Below the pieces are notes generated by a model that saw nothing but the letters and a program-made list of their open reading frames with translations, was not told the origin of the DNA and made no database searches. A DNA stretch of 61,689 nt, from NCBI GenBank assembly GCA_947572385.1, contig CANPBX010000011.1, forward strand, positions 1 to 61,689. The letters are read 5' to 3'. Below are positions 45,570 through 54,287 of this stretch, piece by piece; position 1 is the first letter of the stretch, and the number at the start of each line of letters is the position of its first letter. Source of the stretch: an uncultured Clostridia bacterium. Lineage in GTDB: Bacteria > Bacillota > Clostridia > Oscillospirales > Acutalibacteraceae. The position numbers and the translations under genes were made by a program.

Positions 45570-48146
45570 TCAGCCCTTCAAACGGCTCATGGCCTGGAAC
45601 ATCTTGCGCATGTCCACAGGCTTTGCCAAATGCTCATTCATTCCCGCGTCCTTTGCCATGACGATATCCTCTTCAAAGGCATTTGCGGACAGGGCGATTA
45701 TGGGCACGGTGCCCGCGTCCGCACGGTTCAGCCCGCGGATGACCCGAGTGGCCTCATAGCCGCTCATAACCGGCATCATCAAATCCATAAGTATGCAGTC
45801 AAAGGCTCCCGGCTCAGCAGCGGCAAAGGTGTCAACGGCGGCCCTGCCGTCCTTGGCGGTCACCACCTGGGCCCCGGCCTCCCGGAGGATGTACTCTACG
45901 ATCTCACAGTTGATCTCGTTATCCTCTACCAGCAGCACCCGCATTCCGGCAACGCTGCCCGCGCTTATGTCCTCGTCCTTGGGCTGGCCGCTCCAGGCTT
46001 CGTCCACCCGGAGGGGAAGGCCGATCTTTACTATGCTCCCCTCACCAAGCATGCTGCCTATCTCCACAGACCCCTTCATCTGGTCCACAAGCTTCTTCAC
46101 AATGGACATGCCAAGCCCCACGCCGTTATAGTCTGTCCTGGCGCCCTGGTGCTCCTGGGTGAAGGGCTCGAAAATATGGGGCTTAAAGTCCTCTCCAATG
46201 CCGATCCCCGTATCCTCCACCGTAAAGAGGCAGCGGGCGGTGCCGTCACTGAAGGAGGTCTCCTCTGCCCGGACAAATACGGAGCCGTTAGGACGGTTGT
46301 ATTTGAGGGCGTTGTCAATGACATTCATAAGTATCTGCTTTAAGTGCAGGGAGTTTCCTATGACCCTGTTATGCCTAAGGCCGGACTGGTCCAGCTTAAG
46401 GCATACACCACGCTCGCTTGCCTGGGGAGAGAGGATAGTGATGCAGTCCTCCAGGGTATCGTGAAGGTCGAAGGGCTCCTCCACCTTTGCCGGGCGCCCT
46501 GTATCCAGCTTGCTCACCTGCAGGACGTCGTTCACCAGGGAAAGCAGGTGTTCTGTGGATACGCGTATTTTCCTGCGGCACTCATCCCGCTGCTCAGTGC
46601 TGACACGGCCCCCTTCAAGGATAGCCAGCATTCCAAGTATTCCGTTGATCGGCGTGCGCAGGTCGTGGGACATATGGGAGAGGAATTCGCTTTTTGCGGA
46701 GTTCGCCTGGCGCACCCGCTCCAGAAGCTCCATTATGGACTGCTCCTGCTTCCTTCTTGTCACCATGGTCTCCGTGATGTCCTGGTGGTAGCCTTTCAGA
46801 CATACGCCGGACTTCTGGAAGGTGCTGTCCGGCACGCCGCCGCAGCGGACATAGATTTTCCCAAGGGACGGATGGTTCCAGGGGTATATCACCTCGGAGC
46901 GCCCTGTGTCCAGAATCTCCTGCACAGCCTCCTGGACCATCTCAACGTAGTCCGGCTCGATATGCTCAAACCAGTGGCTATAGCAGTCCTCAGGCCCTAT
47001 GTCCTCGGACACGTCCAAGAGTATGCGCATGGTCCGGTCGGCATACATCCTTGGCTTGCAGCCGTTCTCAAGCTCAATGGTCCAGGTGCCCATCTGGGCC
47101 CCCTCCAGAACATCCTCAAGGCTGCGCCGGGCATCAAGCCTGTATTTCTCCTCCTGCTCCACCACGGCGTTTACATCCCTTAGGGCAAAGATGGCGCAGT
47201 TCTCCCCGCTGGTCTCCTCGGTAGCGGAAAAATGCATTTCAAGGTGCTTGAGCCCGAAGGAACTGCCCTTCGCCTGATACCGTACAGAGAGCTTTTTCTC
47301 GGCCTTGAGCTGGGCCAGCACATATTCCTTTTTTGTGGCGGCAAGCAGCCTCTCCTGGTCGGCAGGGGCCACGTGCTGTGATATGTAACGCTCCATTGCC
47401 CCCTGATAGCCGTCTTTGAAGCTGGCGACCCAGTCTATCTCCCAGCGGCTGCTACTGCGGTAGACCTCACAATCGCCTGTGTCGAAATTTACCTGATAAA
47501 TACAGAGATAATCCACACTGAGGGCATGGAGCACATTATAGCTACGCTTCTGGAGCTCCCTGAACAGGTTGCGGCGCTTCAAGGAGGACACGATAAAGTA
47601 TGCCGCGGTCTGGAGCATATTCGACGCGTATTCCAGGGATCTCACAGGGGGATTGTCCACGCCGTAGAAGCCGATAATTTTTTTGTCGTCGTAAAGAGGG
47701 ACCACCACAAGGGAATGGATACCCTGCCGCTTCAGATTTGCATATTGAAGGGGCTCTGTCTCCTGGATATCCTCCAGGTGCTCAATGACAATATGATTGC
47801 CAATGCGGAAATTGCGGTACCAGCTGGCGCATATTTCCGGAGGAAGATTCTGAAGGTTTTCCTTTTCCGGAGCAACACCTTCGGCGGCCCATTCATAGGT
47901 GTTGTCGTCGCAGCCGGACTCGTTCTGTTCAAATATATAGGTGCGCTCTCCGTTCAGCGCCTTTCCCAGATGCTCCAGCAGCACCTCCAAGGACTGGTCC
48001 GGTGTCTCCTCCAGCAGGGCGACGCGAAGGCCCTCGTTGATAACGGCCTCCAGATTTTGAACATTCTGCATGCCGCTGTGCTGCTCGCCGGCACATGGCT
48101 CCTGTGATTTCCCGCAAAGCTCCAAAACTCCCCCTGAATTGTCCAT
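45570..48146 (-). CDS. soluble hybrid histidine kinase (GAF-PAS-HK-receiver)
   Basis: 858 residues from the ATG at 48146, which has GGAGG eight nt upstream (an ATG 15 nt earlier overlaps that site). No membrane helices. GAF-like domain (about 35-195, LVVVPLYDDKKIIGFYGVDNP), two PAS-like regions (about 200-330 and 340-465), DHp with His near 494 in SHMSHDLRTPINGILG, ATPase domain (VIDNALKYN, DTGIGIG, GVGLGMSI) and a C-terminal receiver with ILMDLMMPVMSG and LAKPV. A cytoplasmic sensor, first of two co-oriented kinase genes. Confidence 0.9.
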   Translation of the reverse strand: MDNSGGVLELCGKSQEPCAGEQHSGMQNVQNLEAVINEGLRVALLEETPDQSLEVLLEHLGKALNGERTYIFEQNESGCDDNTYEWAAEGVAPEKENLQNLPPEICASWYRNFRIGNHIVIEHLEDIQETEPLQYANLKRQGIHSLVVVPLYDDKKIIGFYGVDNPPVRSLEYASNMLQTAAYFIVSSLKRRNLFRELQKRSYNVLHALSVDYLCIYQVNFDTGDCEVYRSSSRWEIDWVASFKDGYQGAMERYISQHVAPADQERLLAATKKEYVLAQLKAEKKLSVRYQAKGSSFGLKHLEMHFSATEETSGENCAIFALRDVNAVVEQEEKYRLDARRSLEDVLEGAQMGTWTIELENGCKPRMYADRTMRILLDVSEDIGPEDCYSHWFEHIEPDYVEMVQEAVQEILDTGRSEVIYPWNHPSLGKIYVRCGGVPDSTFQKSGVCLKGYHQDITETMVTRRKQEQSIMELLERVRQANSAKSEFLSHMSHDLRTPINGILGMLAILEGGRVSTEQRDECRRKIRVSTEHLLSLVNDVLQVSKLDTGRPAKVEEPFDLHDTLEDCITILSPQASERGVCLKLDQSGLRHNRVIGNSLHLKQILMNVIDNALKYNRPNGSVFVRAEETSFSDGTARCLFTVEDTGIGIGEDFKPHIFEPFTQEHQGARTDYNGVGLGMSIVKKLVDQMKGSVEIGSMLGEGSIVKIGLPLRVDEAWSGQPKDEDISAGSVAGMRVLLVEDNEINCEIVEYILREAGAQVVTAKDGRAAVDTFAAAEPGAFDCILMDLMMPVMSGYEATRVIRGLNRADAGTVPIIALSANAFEEDIVMAKDAGMNEHLAKPVDMRKMFQAMSRLKG

Positions 48147-48282
48147 ATGTATGTCCTCCATTCATAAGGCTTTCGTGCCATAAATACCATAGCAAATTCC
48201 AGCACGGAAGAGTTCCTTGCTGGAAACGCTGTTTATATATCTTGAGCTTGATCTATTCCTTTTAGCAGTTCCGCCGCAAATT

Positions 48283-48688
48283 TTAAAAATCATTATAATA
48301 ATACCACGTGATGTAGGCCCTGTCAATGACAAAAAGGGAGAAACTTACAATGAGTGGAGTATAGATAATGTTTCTAGTCAAGTCATAAGTCAGGGAGTAT
48401 AGGGGCAGGGATATCTCATCCCCAACTTCTATGCCGCTGCGCTCTGCAAGTTCAGGCATGACCAAGCATACCTCCTTATCGGATAGGAACATGGCCGCCG
48501 CTGGGATCGGTCATACGCACCACCACTGGTATATCCTATGCCAGCCGGTCGATAGCCTCCTCGTTTGTCCGGATGTTGTTCAGATAAAAAGCCATGCACC
48601 CGGCAAGCACTGCTGAAGCCTGCAGCAGTATTACCGCGCGGCCCTTATTGCGCGCAAGCTGCCATAGGGTTTCCTGTAATGTCAGCAT
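48283..48688 (-). pseudogene. decayed ABC transporter permease (FtsX/MacB-like)
   Basis: From ATG 48688 the reading frame gives MLTLQETLWQLARNKGRAVI then a membrane helix with AGCMAFYLNNIR, the usual start of an FtsX-type permease, but it hits TAG at 48536-48538. The same frame would continue DIPVVVRMTDPSGGH before another stop. A shifted frame from 48492 carries MFLSDKEVCLVMPELAERSG and VGDEISLPLYSLTYD, resembling a MacB-type periplasmic domain, and runs to a short hydrophobic end. So the gene has a nonsense codon, a frameshift and a large deletion. Confidence 0.55.
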
Positions 48689-48690
48689 AC

Positions 48691-48828
48691 TCAGCACTCC
48701 ATCTCGATTTTGCCGTCGCGCATACGGTAGATAACGTCGGCCAGGGCCGCGGTCTTCCGGCCCTGGTACGGGTCCCCGAGACCCGCCGGCATGTAGAGCA
48801 AAGCTGTTTTGCCGCTCAGAACACTCAT
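48691..48828 (-). pseudogene. remnant of an ABC transporter ATP-binding gene
   Basis: 45 codons with GGAGGG six nt upstream of the ATG. The end, LADVIYRMRDGKIEMEC, is the typical C-terminal strand of an ABC ATPase, but Walker A, signature and Walker B are absent, so an internal deletion joined 5' and 3' ends. Its stop lies 2 nt from the start of the permease remnant, preserving the old operon order. Confidence 0.5.
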
Positions 48829-48980
48829 GGCTGACCCTCCGATCAAAACCAATTATACTTTTGTTATACTATTCACGCGCGGCAAAAGAGGTGATATTCC
48901 CTTTGATTATCACCGTTTAACTATAGCATATCTCTGCCGTTCTGTAAATAATAGAATAAATAATTTGTACTGTTTTTTAG
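48829..48980. other. AT-rich intergenic DNA, no gene
   Basis: Between the ABC remnants and the BlaI-type promoter. I see no ORF or RNA gene here. Confidence 0.4.
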
Positions 48981-49009
48981 TTGACATTCATTCAAAAATA
49001 TAATATAGT
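48981..49009 (+). promoter_or_regulatory. promoter and likely operator of the BlaI-type repressor
   Basis: TTGACA (48981-48986), 17-nt spacer, TATAGT (49004-49009). The -10 box is part of an inverted repeat ATATAG (49003-49008)/CTATAT (49014-49019), a plausible self-binding site. Confidence 0.6.
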
Positions 49010-49046
49010 ATTGCTATATAAGATCATTAGAAAAGGAGTGCATCCC

Positions 49047-49460
49047 ATGTCAAAGCAGCCTCATGCACCGGTAACATCCTCAGAGCTGGCCCTGCTGCAG
49101 ATACTCTGGGAGGCCTCGAGGCCCCTAAATAAGCAGGAGATTCTGGAAAAGGCCAGCGCTGACGAGCCTATGTTCGCGAAAAACTCCTTTCACCTGCTGG
49201 CAAATGAGCTGATCGCAAAAGGCTACCTGGTACCCATCGACAACGGCGGCATAGGCCGCAAGAACGCCCGTCGGTATGCCCCGACAGTATCCTGCAATGA
49301 GTTCCTTGCCATGCAGGTATACTCTGCAAAAAGCTATAAGCCATCGGACATCCCCGACATACTTACAGCTCTTTTGGACCTCACTCCCGGTATCGATTTT
49401 GAGCCGGTGCTGGCTGGGATCGAGGCGGTGATTAAAAAGAGAAGGCTGGCGCAGGGATGA
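49047..49460 (+). CDS. BlaI/MecI/CopY family repressor
   Basis: 137 residues, ATG at 49047 after AAAAGGAGTG. Winged-helix N-terminus: SSELALLQILWEASRPLNKQEILEKA then a recognition region SFHLLANELIAKGYLVP and wing GRKNARRYAPTVS; the C-terminal helices DIPDILTALLDL match the BlaI dimerisation part. Usually paired with a BlaR1/M56 protease gene, which is absent; the ATG of a broken 47-codon ORF overlaps its stop as ATGA. Confidence 0.82.
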   Translation: MSKQPHAPVTSSELALLQILWEASRPLNKQEILEKASADEPMFAKNSFHLLANELIAKGYLVPIDNGGIGRKNARRYAPTVSCNEFLAMQVYSAKSYKPSDIPDILTALLDLTPGIDFEPVLAGIEAVIKKRRLAQG

Positions 49461-49600
49461 AGGGGATCTTCGGGATAGACAGTAAGCTTCGCTTTTATCC
49501 GGCTCGCGCTTCTATTTTCAGCCTGCTTTTTTATCATCTGGATCATCAAACAGGCTACCTGCTGGGTATAAGCATTATAAATCAAAATGCAGTCCTATAA
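49457..49600 (+). pseudogene. broken ORF translationally coupled to the BlaI-type gene
   Basis: ATG overlaps the BlaI stop. It starts MKGIFGIDSKL, then in frame becomes hydrophilic; one frame over, the sequence continues as a clean membrane helix (AFIRLALLFSACFFIIWIIK) and stops at 49569-49571. The start plus helix resembles the N-terminus of YesL/DUF624-like membrane proteins, so this looks like a frameshifted, truncated membrane protein gene. Family guess is weak. Confidence 0.35.
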
Positions 49601-49639
49601 AAAGTGACGCATTGCAGCTGCTGCAATGCGTCACTTTTT
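49599..49639. terminator. bidirectional terminator (20-bp perfect stem)
   Basis: Arms 49599-49618 and 49620-49639 are exact reverse complements around one T; A5 on the left and T5 on the right serve the BlaI side and the converging HAD gene. Confidence 0.85.
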
Positions 49640-49665
49640 GCGTTCGTAAAGAGTAAGATCAGATT

Positions 49666-50496
49666 TCAAAACGCAAAGCAAAAATCCCCCTCATCAAGCA
49701 CCCCCAGCCCCACCAGCGCGTTCTTTACCCCGTTATCCGAGACCGGTGTGGTAACATAGTCGGCTTTCCTCTTCACCTCATCCAGTGCGTTGCCCATGGC
49801 GACCCCTATGCCTGCCCAGCGCAGCATTCCCACGTCATTTAGGCCGTCCCCAAACGCAATAGTTTCCTCCTGGAGGATGCCATAATGCTTCGCCGCGGCG
49901 CTGAGCCCGGTCTCCTTCCCGCCGCCCTTTGGGATTATATCCAGAACATCAAAGCCGGAGCTGGTTATCTCGATATGCTCCAGCGGAGCCAGGATTTTCA
50001 TGCCCTTTTCCAGCGGCAGGAATATGTTGAACTGTATTACCGGGTGCTCCGCGAGCCTGGAGCTGTCGTAAAAGGGCGGGCAGGGGACGCCCATCCACTT
50101 GTAGTGCTGACGTATCTCCGGGCAGTCTGTTATGGGGAAGCTCAGCTCGTCCTCAAGTACAAAGCATTTAAGCCCATGCTGCTTTGCCAGGGAGATAAAC
50201 CTCAGCACCTCCTGCGGGTCATGGGCCAGGCGGTGTATAACAGAGCCGTCCCGCTCTAAAACAAGCTGACCGTTGAAGGTGCAGAAGCCGTCAAAGGGAA
50301 AGAGGTCCCGCACGGCAGGCAGGTCCCTCCCGACGCTGCCGAGCATGGCGGGGGAGCGGCCTGTGGATATGAATACCTTGATCCCCCGGCGCTGCAGAGC
50401 GGCTAAGGCCGCCTTCGTTGACATTGGAAATATGCTCATTTCGCCGGAGTGGTCGAGAAGAGTTCCGTCAATATCGAAAAACGCTGCTTTTATCAT
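49666..50496 (-). CDS. Cof-type HAD-IIB phosphatase
   Basis: 276 residues. Motif I AAFFDIDGTLLDHSG, motif II FISTGRSP, and the IIB end block ETIAFGDGLNDVGMLRWAGIGVAMGNA with VTTPVSDNGVKNAL are complete, so it should be an active sugar-phosphate-type phosphatase. An AGGAGG ribosome site precedes the ATG; a weak TTGCGC/TAAAAT promoter lies near 50530-50560. Confidence 0.92.
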   Translation of the reverse strand: MIKAAFFDIDGTLLDHSGEMSIFPMSTKAALAALQRRGIKVFISTGRSPAMLGSVGRDLPAVRDLFPFDGFCTFNGQLVLERDGSVIHRLAHDPQEVLRFISLAKQHGLKCFVLEDELSFPITDCPEIRQHYKWMGVPCPPFYDSSRLAEHPVIQFNIFLPLEKGMKILAPLEHIEITSSGFDVLDIIPKGGGKETGLSAAAKHYGILQEETIAFGDGLNDVGMLRWAGIGVAMGNALDEVKRKADYVTTPVSDNGVKNALVGLGVLDEGDFCFAF

Positions 50497-50828
50497 TATG
50501 CTTCCTCCTGAAGAGTCAAATAAGCTGTGGAATATATTTTAGCATGAAAACCCGGGGCAGCGCAAGGGCCATTTTACCACGCCATGCCTTTCTCCACAGG
50601 CCGTGGCAAGCCGCTCACAGTAAAGGGAGTCATAGGGGACACGCCGCCTGCTTCTGGACCCGGCAAATAAGAGGTACCATATGGCCCCGGGTGAGCTGCA
50701 CGGCGAAGGGCAACATTCTGGACCATTCCTTTGCAGATAGGAAACAGTTTTCCCTAAAGATTTTCTTGACCTTAAAGCTTTTTAGGCGTATTTTTGCAGA
50801 AAAATATAAAATAATTTAGGATGTAGGC
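50497..50828. other. intergenic region without gene
   Basis: About 330 nt between the HAD start and the ribose-operon promoter. The left part is GC-rich and may be decayed coding sequence, but no ORF resembles a protein I know; the right part (50740-50828) is AT-rich upstream promoter DNA. Confidence 0.4.
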
Positions 50829-50856
50829 TTGACAAGTTAATGATTTTGTGTATAAT
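50829..50856 (+). promoter_or_regulatory. promoter of the LacI-PfkB/ADP-ribosylglycohydrolase operon
   Basis: TTGACA (50829-50834), 16-nt spacer, TATAAT (50851-50856), both perfect. Confidence 0.8.
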
Positions 50857-50864
50857 GTAGCCGC

Positions 50865-50876
50865 CAAAACGGTTTG
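50865..50876 (+). promoter_or_regulatory. LacI-type operator candidate
   Basis: CAAAACGGTTTG, an inverted repeat with one mismatch around a central CG as in LacI-family operators, placed at about the transcription start. It fits autorepression by the first gene product. Confidence 0.5.
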
Positions 50877-50933
50877 CGAAACATTTTCCCTGCGTATTAG
50901 TAATAATATCCGGCCTGCGGAAAGAGAAAACTT

Positions 50934-52895
50934 ATGAACATTAGAGAGATTGCCAAGCTAGCCGGAGTATCGGTTGCCACAGTGTCAAAGGTCATAAACA
51001 AGAAGGATCAGAACATCAGCGAGGATACCCGGCGCAGGGTCCTGAAGATAGTCAAGGAATATAACTATACACCCTATGCCGGCGTGGCAAAGCGGCGGGA
51101 GGGGAAGACCTTCCTGGTTGCAATAGCCCTTGACGCCTCACAGGACCACGAGTATCTGGGTTCGCTGCTCATGGAAGACTTCCGGCGGGAGGGGTACTCG
51201 ACCCTTGTATGCCGCTCTGGGAGTGCAGAGGAAGAGTTCAGGAACCTGACCGCCATGTGCGGCTATAACCCCGACGGACTGGTGTGGGACAAGCGTGAGG
51301 ACTCCCTGGAGGGCTGCCTTGAGATGATAAGGGCAGGGAATATCAGCTTCCACCTTATAGACTCCCACTCGCCGCCCTCACCGAACAACTCCTGCATTGA
51401 CTACTGGCAGGTGGGCTATACCGCCGCCCAGTACCTTATTGAGAGAAAGCACAACTCGCTGTTCTGCTTAGCCAGACGGCGGGGATATCCCGAGAGCCGC
51501 TTCTTCCAGGGGTTTCAGATGGCATGCTTAAATAGGGGCATTGCTGCCAATGAGAGCATGATTTGCGTGCTGGAGGAGCAGGGCGGTGAGGTGCCGGGAA
51601 GGCTGCTGCTGGGCAGCACCGGGGCTGTATGCTTCTCGGAGGATATGGCGGCGTACCTGTATGAGGTCTCTGCCCTGAAAAACCGTCGGGTGCCAAAATA
51701 CCTCTCGGTCATGGGCGTGCGGGGCAGCGACAGGGACAATTACCTCCAGCCCGGGCTGACATCGGTGCTGCTCCCATATAAAGAGCTCTCCGCAAACGTC
51801 TGCTATAGGCTTACGGCGGATATGGACGGCTTCAGGGCTATAGAGGCGGCCTTTGCCACAAAGCCGAAAGTGATAGACGGCCAGAGCGTGGATATGCCCT
51901 TCGACTTCCAGAAGAAAAAAGTGGTGGTAGTGGGCTCGGTAAACGTGGACACCCTGATATCCCTGGAGAGATTTCCCCAGATGGGGGAGACCAACCTTGT
52001 GCAGAGCGTGGCGGTCATGCCGGGGGGAAAGGGCCTGAACCAGGCGGTGGGCATATCAAGGCTTGGGCTTGAGGCGTACCTTATAGCGAAGATAGGCAAG
52101 GACTACGACGGGGCCGACGCCTTCAACTATCTCAAGGACCAGCATGTGAGCACGGATGGGGTCTCCCACACCTCAAGGTCCAGTACCGGCCGGGCGTATA
52201 TACACATCCAGGGGGACGGCGAGGGCGGCATAGCCATATACCGGGGGGCAAACGACATGCTTACAGCTCACGATATTTCCCAGAATATTTTCGTCTTTCA
52301 GATAGCAAGCTTCTGCCTTTTGCAGACGGAGGTCAGCATGGACGCGGTGGAATACGCCGCAAGGCTTGCCTATAACGAGCACGTGAAAATACTGCTGAAG
52401 CCCTCGGCTATAGACTCTGTCCCCGACAGCTTGCTGCAAAAGGTGTTCATATTCCTGCCGAATGAGAACGAGATAGGGCGGCTCTGCCCCGGAGGGGGCA
52501 CCTACGAAGACAAGGCCGGGTATTTCCTGAAAAAAGGGGTAAAGAATGTGATAATTACCCTGGGCAACAGGGGATGCTACTGGAGCGACGGTGTTAGGTC
52601 CCAGTATTTTAGAGCCGCCAGCTTCAGCGCGGTGGACACCACCGGAGCTGCCGACGCTTTTGCCGCGGCGCTTGTGGCCTGTCTGATAAGGGGAGAGCAG
52701 ATGGAGACGGCTATACGCAACGCAAACTTCGCGGCGGGATTCTCAACTGTAAAGCTGGGGGCCTGCTCGGGGATGATAGACCTGCCGACCCTGGAGTTTC
52801 ACATCAACTCAGGGCATACCGGCCAGGAGGTATCGGGCGATACACCCGTTCACTCATATACAGATCCTATACAAAATAAAGGAGGACGAGATTAA
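50934..52895 (+). CDS. LacI-family regulator fused to a PfkB (ribokinase-like) domain
   Basis: 653 residues. Residues 1-50 are a LacI HTH and hinge (IREIAKLAGVSVATVSKVINKK); about 58-315 form a periplasmic-binding-protein-like sensor; about 328-625 are a PfkB kinase. The kinase shows VVVVGSVNVDT, PGGKGLNQAVGISRLG (363-378) and AVDTTGAADAFAAAL with the catalytic-type D574. The usual GAGD anion-hole motif reads GAAD, so activity may be altered. It heads the operon with a sugar ABC importer, an ADP-ribosylglycohydrolase-family enzyme and a separate ribokinase, and likely senses the imported sugar or its phosphate. Its stop overlaps the next ATG (TAATG). Confidence 0.9.
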   Translation: MNIREIAKLAGVSVATVSKVINKKDQNISEDTRRRVLKIVKEYNYTPYAGVAKRREGKTFLVAIALDASQDHEYLGSLLMEDFRREGYSTLVCRSGSAEEEFRNLTAMCGYNPDGLVWDKREDSLEGCLEMIRAGNISFHLIDSHSPPSPNNSCIDYWQVGYTAAQYLIERKHNSLFCLARRRGYPESRFFQGFQMACLNRGIAANESMICVLEEQGGEVPGRLLLGSTGAVCFSEDMAAYLYEVSALKNRRVPKYLSVMGVRGSDRDNYLQPGLTSVLLPYKELSANVCYRLTADMDGFRAIEAAFATKPKVIDGQSVDMPFDFQKKKVVVVGSVNVDTLISLERFPQMGETNLVQSVAVMPGGKGLNQAVGISRLGLEAYLIAKIGKDYDGADAFNYLKDQHVSTDGVSHTSRSSTGRAYIHIQGDGEGGIAIYRGANDMLTAHDISQNIFVFQIASFCLLQTEVSMDAVEYAARLAYNEHVKILLKPSAIDSVPDSLLQKVFIFLPNENEIGRLCPGGGTYEDKAGYFLKKGVKNVIITLGNRGCYWSDGVRSQYFRAASFSAVDTTGAADAFAAALVACLIRGEQMETAIRNANFAAGFSTVKLGACSGMIDLPTLEFHINSGHTGQEVSGDTPVHSYTDPIQNKGGRD

Positions 52896-54220
52896 TGAAG
52901 AAAATTACATCACTGCTGCTGGTCCTTGCGCTGCTGCTGACTCTGGCTGCATGCGGCAATACAGGAGGCAACGCCGACCAGAGCTCAGGCTCAAAGCCGG
53001 ATGAGGGCAAGACCTCCTCAACTGCCGGTAATAAGGACAGTGGAGAGACCGTCACCATCCAGATCGCCGTAAGCGGCAGCGCCCAGGAGCTGGATATCCA
53101 TCAGGAGAAGTTCGACGGCTTCATGAAGGAGCACCCGAACATCAAGGTGGAGCCTGTTGACATCGGCAGCGAGCGCGCCCAGAAGCTGATGACCCTTATC
53201 GGCTCCGGCACCGCCCCCGATATTATCTACCTGAACGAGTGGACCTATGTGTTCGCCAATAAGGGCGCCCTGGAGCCCCTGGACGAGTATGTAGAGCGGG
53301 ACAGCTTCGATACCTCGGTTTACCCCGAGTCCCTTCTGACCCCTCTGCGCTTTGAGGACAAGCTCTACGCCTTCCCCCAGGAGATATCCCCCTACTGCAT
53401 GTACTACAATAAGACCATGTTCGAGGACGCCGGAGTGCCCTTGCCCACTGACGACTGGACCTGGGACGATTTCTATGAGGCAGCCAAGGCGCTTACAGAC
53501 CCCGAGAAGAAGGTATACGGCTACCGCCACCCCGGCAACTGGGCCGACCAGGATCTTAACTGGATAGCCACTGCCGGCGTCACCTTCGATATCAGCGGTA
53601 CCGAGCAGAAGGGCCTGGAGACCCCCGAGGCCCTGGACGCCCTGAACTTCCTCTACAAGATGGTGGTGGAGGACAAGGTGTCCCCCAACCCCGCAGAGCT
53701 CACCTCAATGGGCAAGACCGCCGACTCAATGTTCCAGAACCAGCAGGTTGCCATGCAGGCCGCGGGCCTCTGGCTGCTCCCCCAGTACGAGGCGGAGGGC
53801 CTGGACTTTGAGTGGGACGTGGTGCGCTTCCCCAAGAACAAGAGCCAGAAGGTAAAGGCCGGCGTGCTCAACTGGGGCATATCCGCTTCCAGCAAGCATA
53901 AGGACGAGGCCTGGGAGCTGCTCAAGTACCTGGTCGGTCCCGAGGGCCAGAAGATAGTGGCAAAGGCAAACATGGCCCTGCCCGGCAGCACCGACGAGGA
54001 GGCGCTGCAGATAGTGCGCGACGCGAAGGTCTGCGACAACGTGGAGGCTTTCATCGCCTCGGTGGACGACTGCGACCTGGTGGACGAGCTCTCTGTCTAC
54101 CGTACCGAGGTCAATACCGCCCTTGGCAAGACCATCGACGAGATGCTCATCGGCAAACGCAGCCCGGAGGAGACACAGCAGGAGCTGATATCCCAGATAA
54201 ACAAAATCCTGGCTGGCTGA
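52895..54220 (+). CDS. sugar ABC transporter substrate-binding lipoprotein
   Basis: 441 residues: lipobox LAACGNTGG, a Ser/Lys/Gly linker, then a family 1 solute-binding protein (FDGFMKEHPNIKVEPVDI, TAPDIIYLNEWT, WTWDDFYEAAKALTDP). AAGGAGG precedes the ATG. The binding partner of the two permeases downstream. Codon use is strongly biased, implying abundant protein. Ligand unknown; context points to a riboside. Confidence 0.92.
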   Translation: MKKITSLLLVLALLLTLAACGNTGGNADQSSGSKPDEGKTSSTAGNKDSGETVTIQIAVSGSAQELDIHQEKFDGFMKEHPNIKVEPVDIGSERAQKLMTLIGSGTAPDIIYLNEWTYVFANKGALEPLDEYVERDSFDTSVYPESLLTPLRFEDKLYAFPQEISPYCMYYNKTMFEDAGVPLPTDDWTWDDFYEAAKALTDPEKKVYGYRHPGNWADQDLNWIATAGVTFDISGTEQKGLETPEALDALNFLYKMVVEDKVSPNPAELTSMGKTADSMFQNQQVAMQAAGLWLLPQYEAEGLDFEWDVVRFPKNKSQKVKAGVLNWGISASSKHKDEAWELLKYLVGPEGQKIVAKANMALPGSTDEEALQIVRDAKVCDNVEAFIASVDDCDLVDELSVYRTEVNTALGKTIDEMLIGKRSPEETQQELISQINKILAG

Positions 54221-54234
54221 TGGATTTTTATGTG

Positions 54235-54267
54235 AGAGGGGAGGCTCAAAGGAGAGGCTCTCCCTCT
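54235..54267 (+). other. intercistronic stem-loop after the solute-binding gene
   Basis: AGAGGG (54235-54240) can pair with CCCTCT (54262-54267), and the palindrome GGAGAGGCTCTCC sits at 54251-54263. Such loops often protect the upstream binding-protein message and lower permease expression. Confidence 0.45.
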
Positions 54268-54287
54268 GCTTTTAAGGAGGGTTTTCA

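Noticed and set aside
45528-46343. 271-codon plus-strand frame opposite a hybrid kinase gene
   Set aside because: Overlaps a fully conserved receiver and kinase core on the other strand; composition (many His/Ala/Pro/Gly) is that of an antisense shadow.
308-48715. Shared string ATCTCGATTTTGC near 308, 33988 and 48701
   Set aside because: At 48701 it encodes the GKIEM end of an ABC ATPase remnant on the minus strand; the other two sites show no related protein in any frame and no flanking similarity, so I treat it as chance.
49047-49600. Complete blaI-blaR1 resistance operon
   Set aside because: No M56 protease domain or penicillin-binding sensor follows; the coupled ORF is 47 codons and frameshifted.
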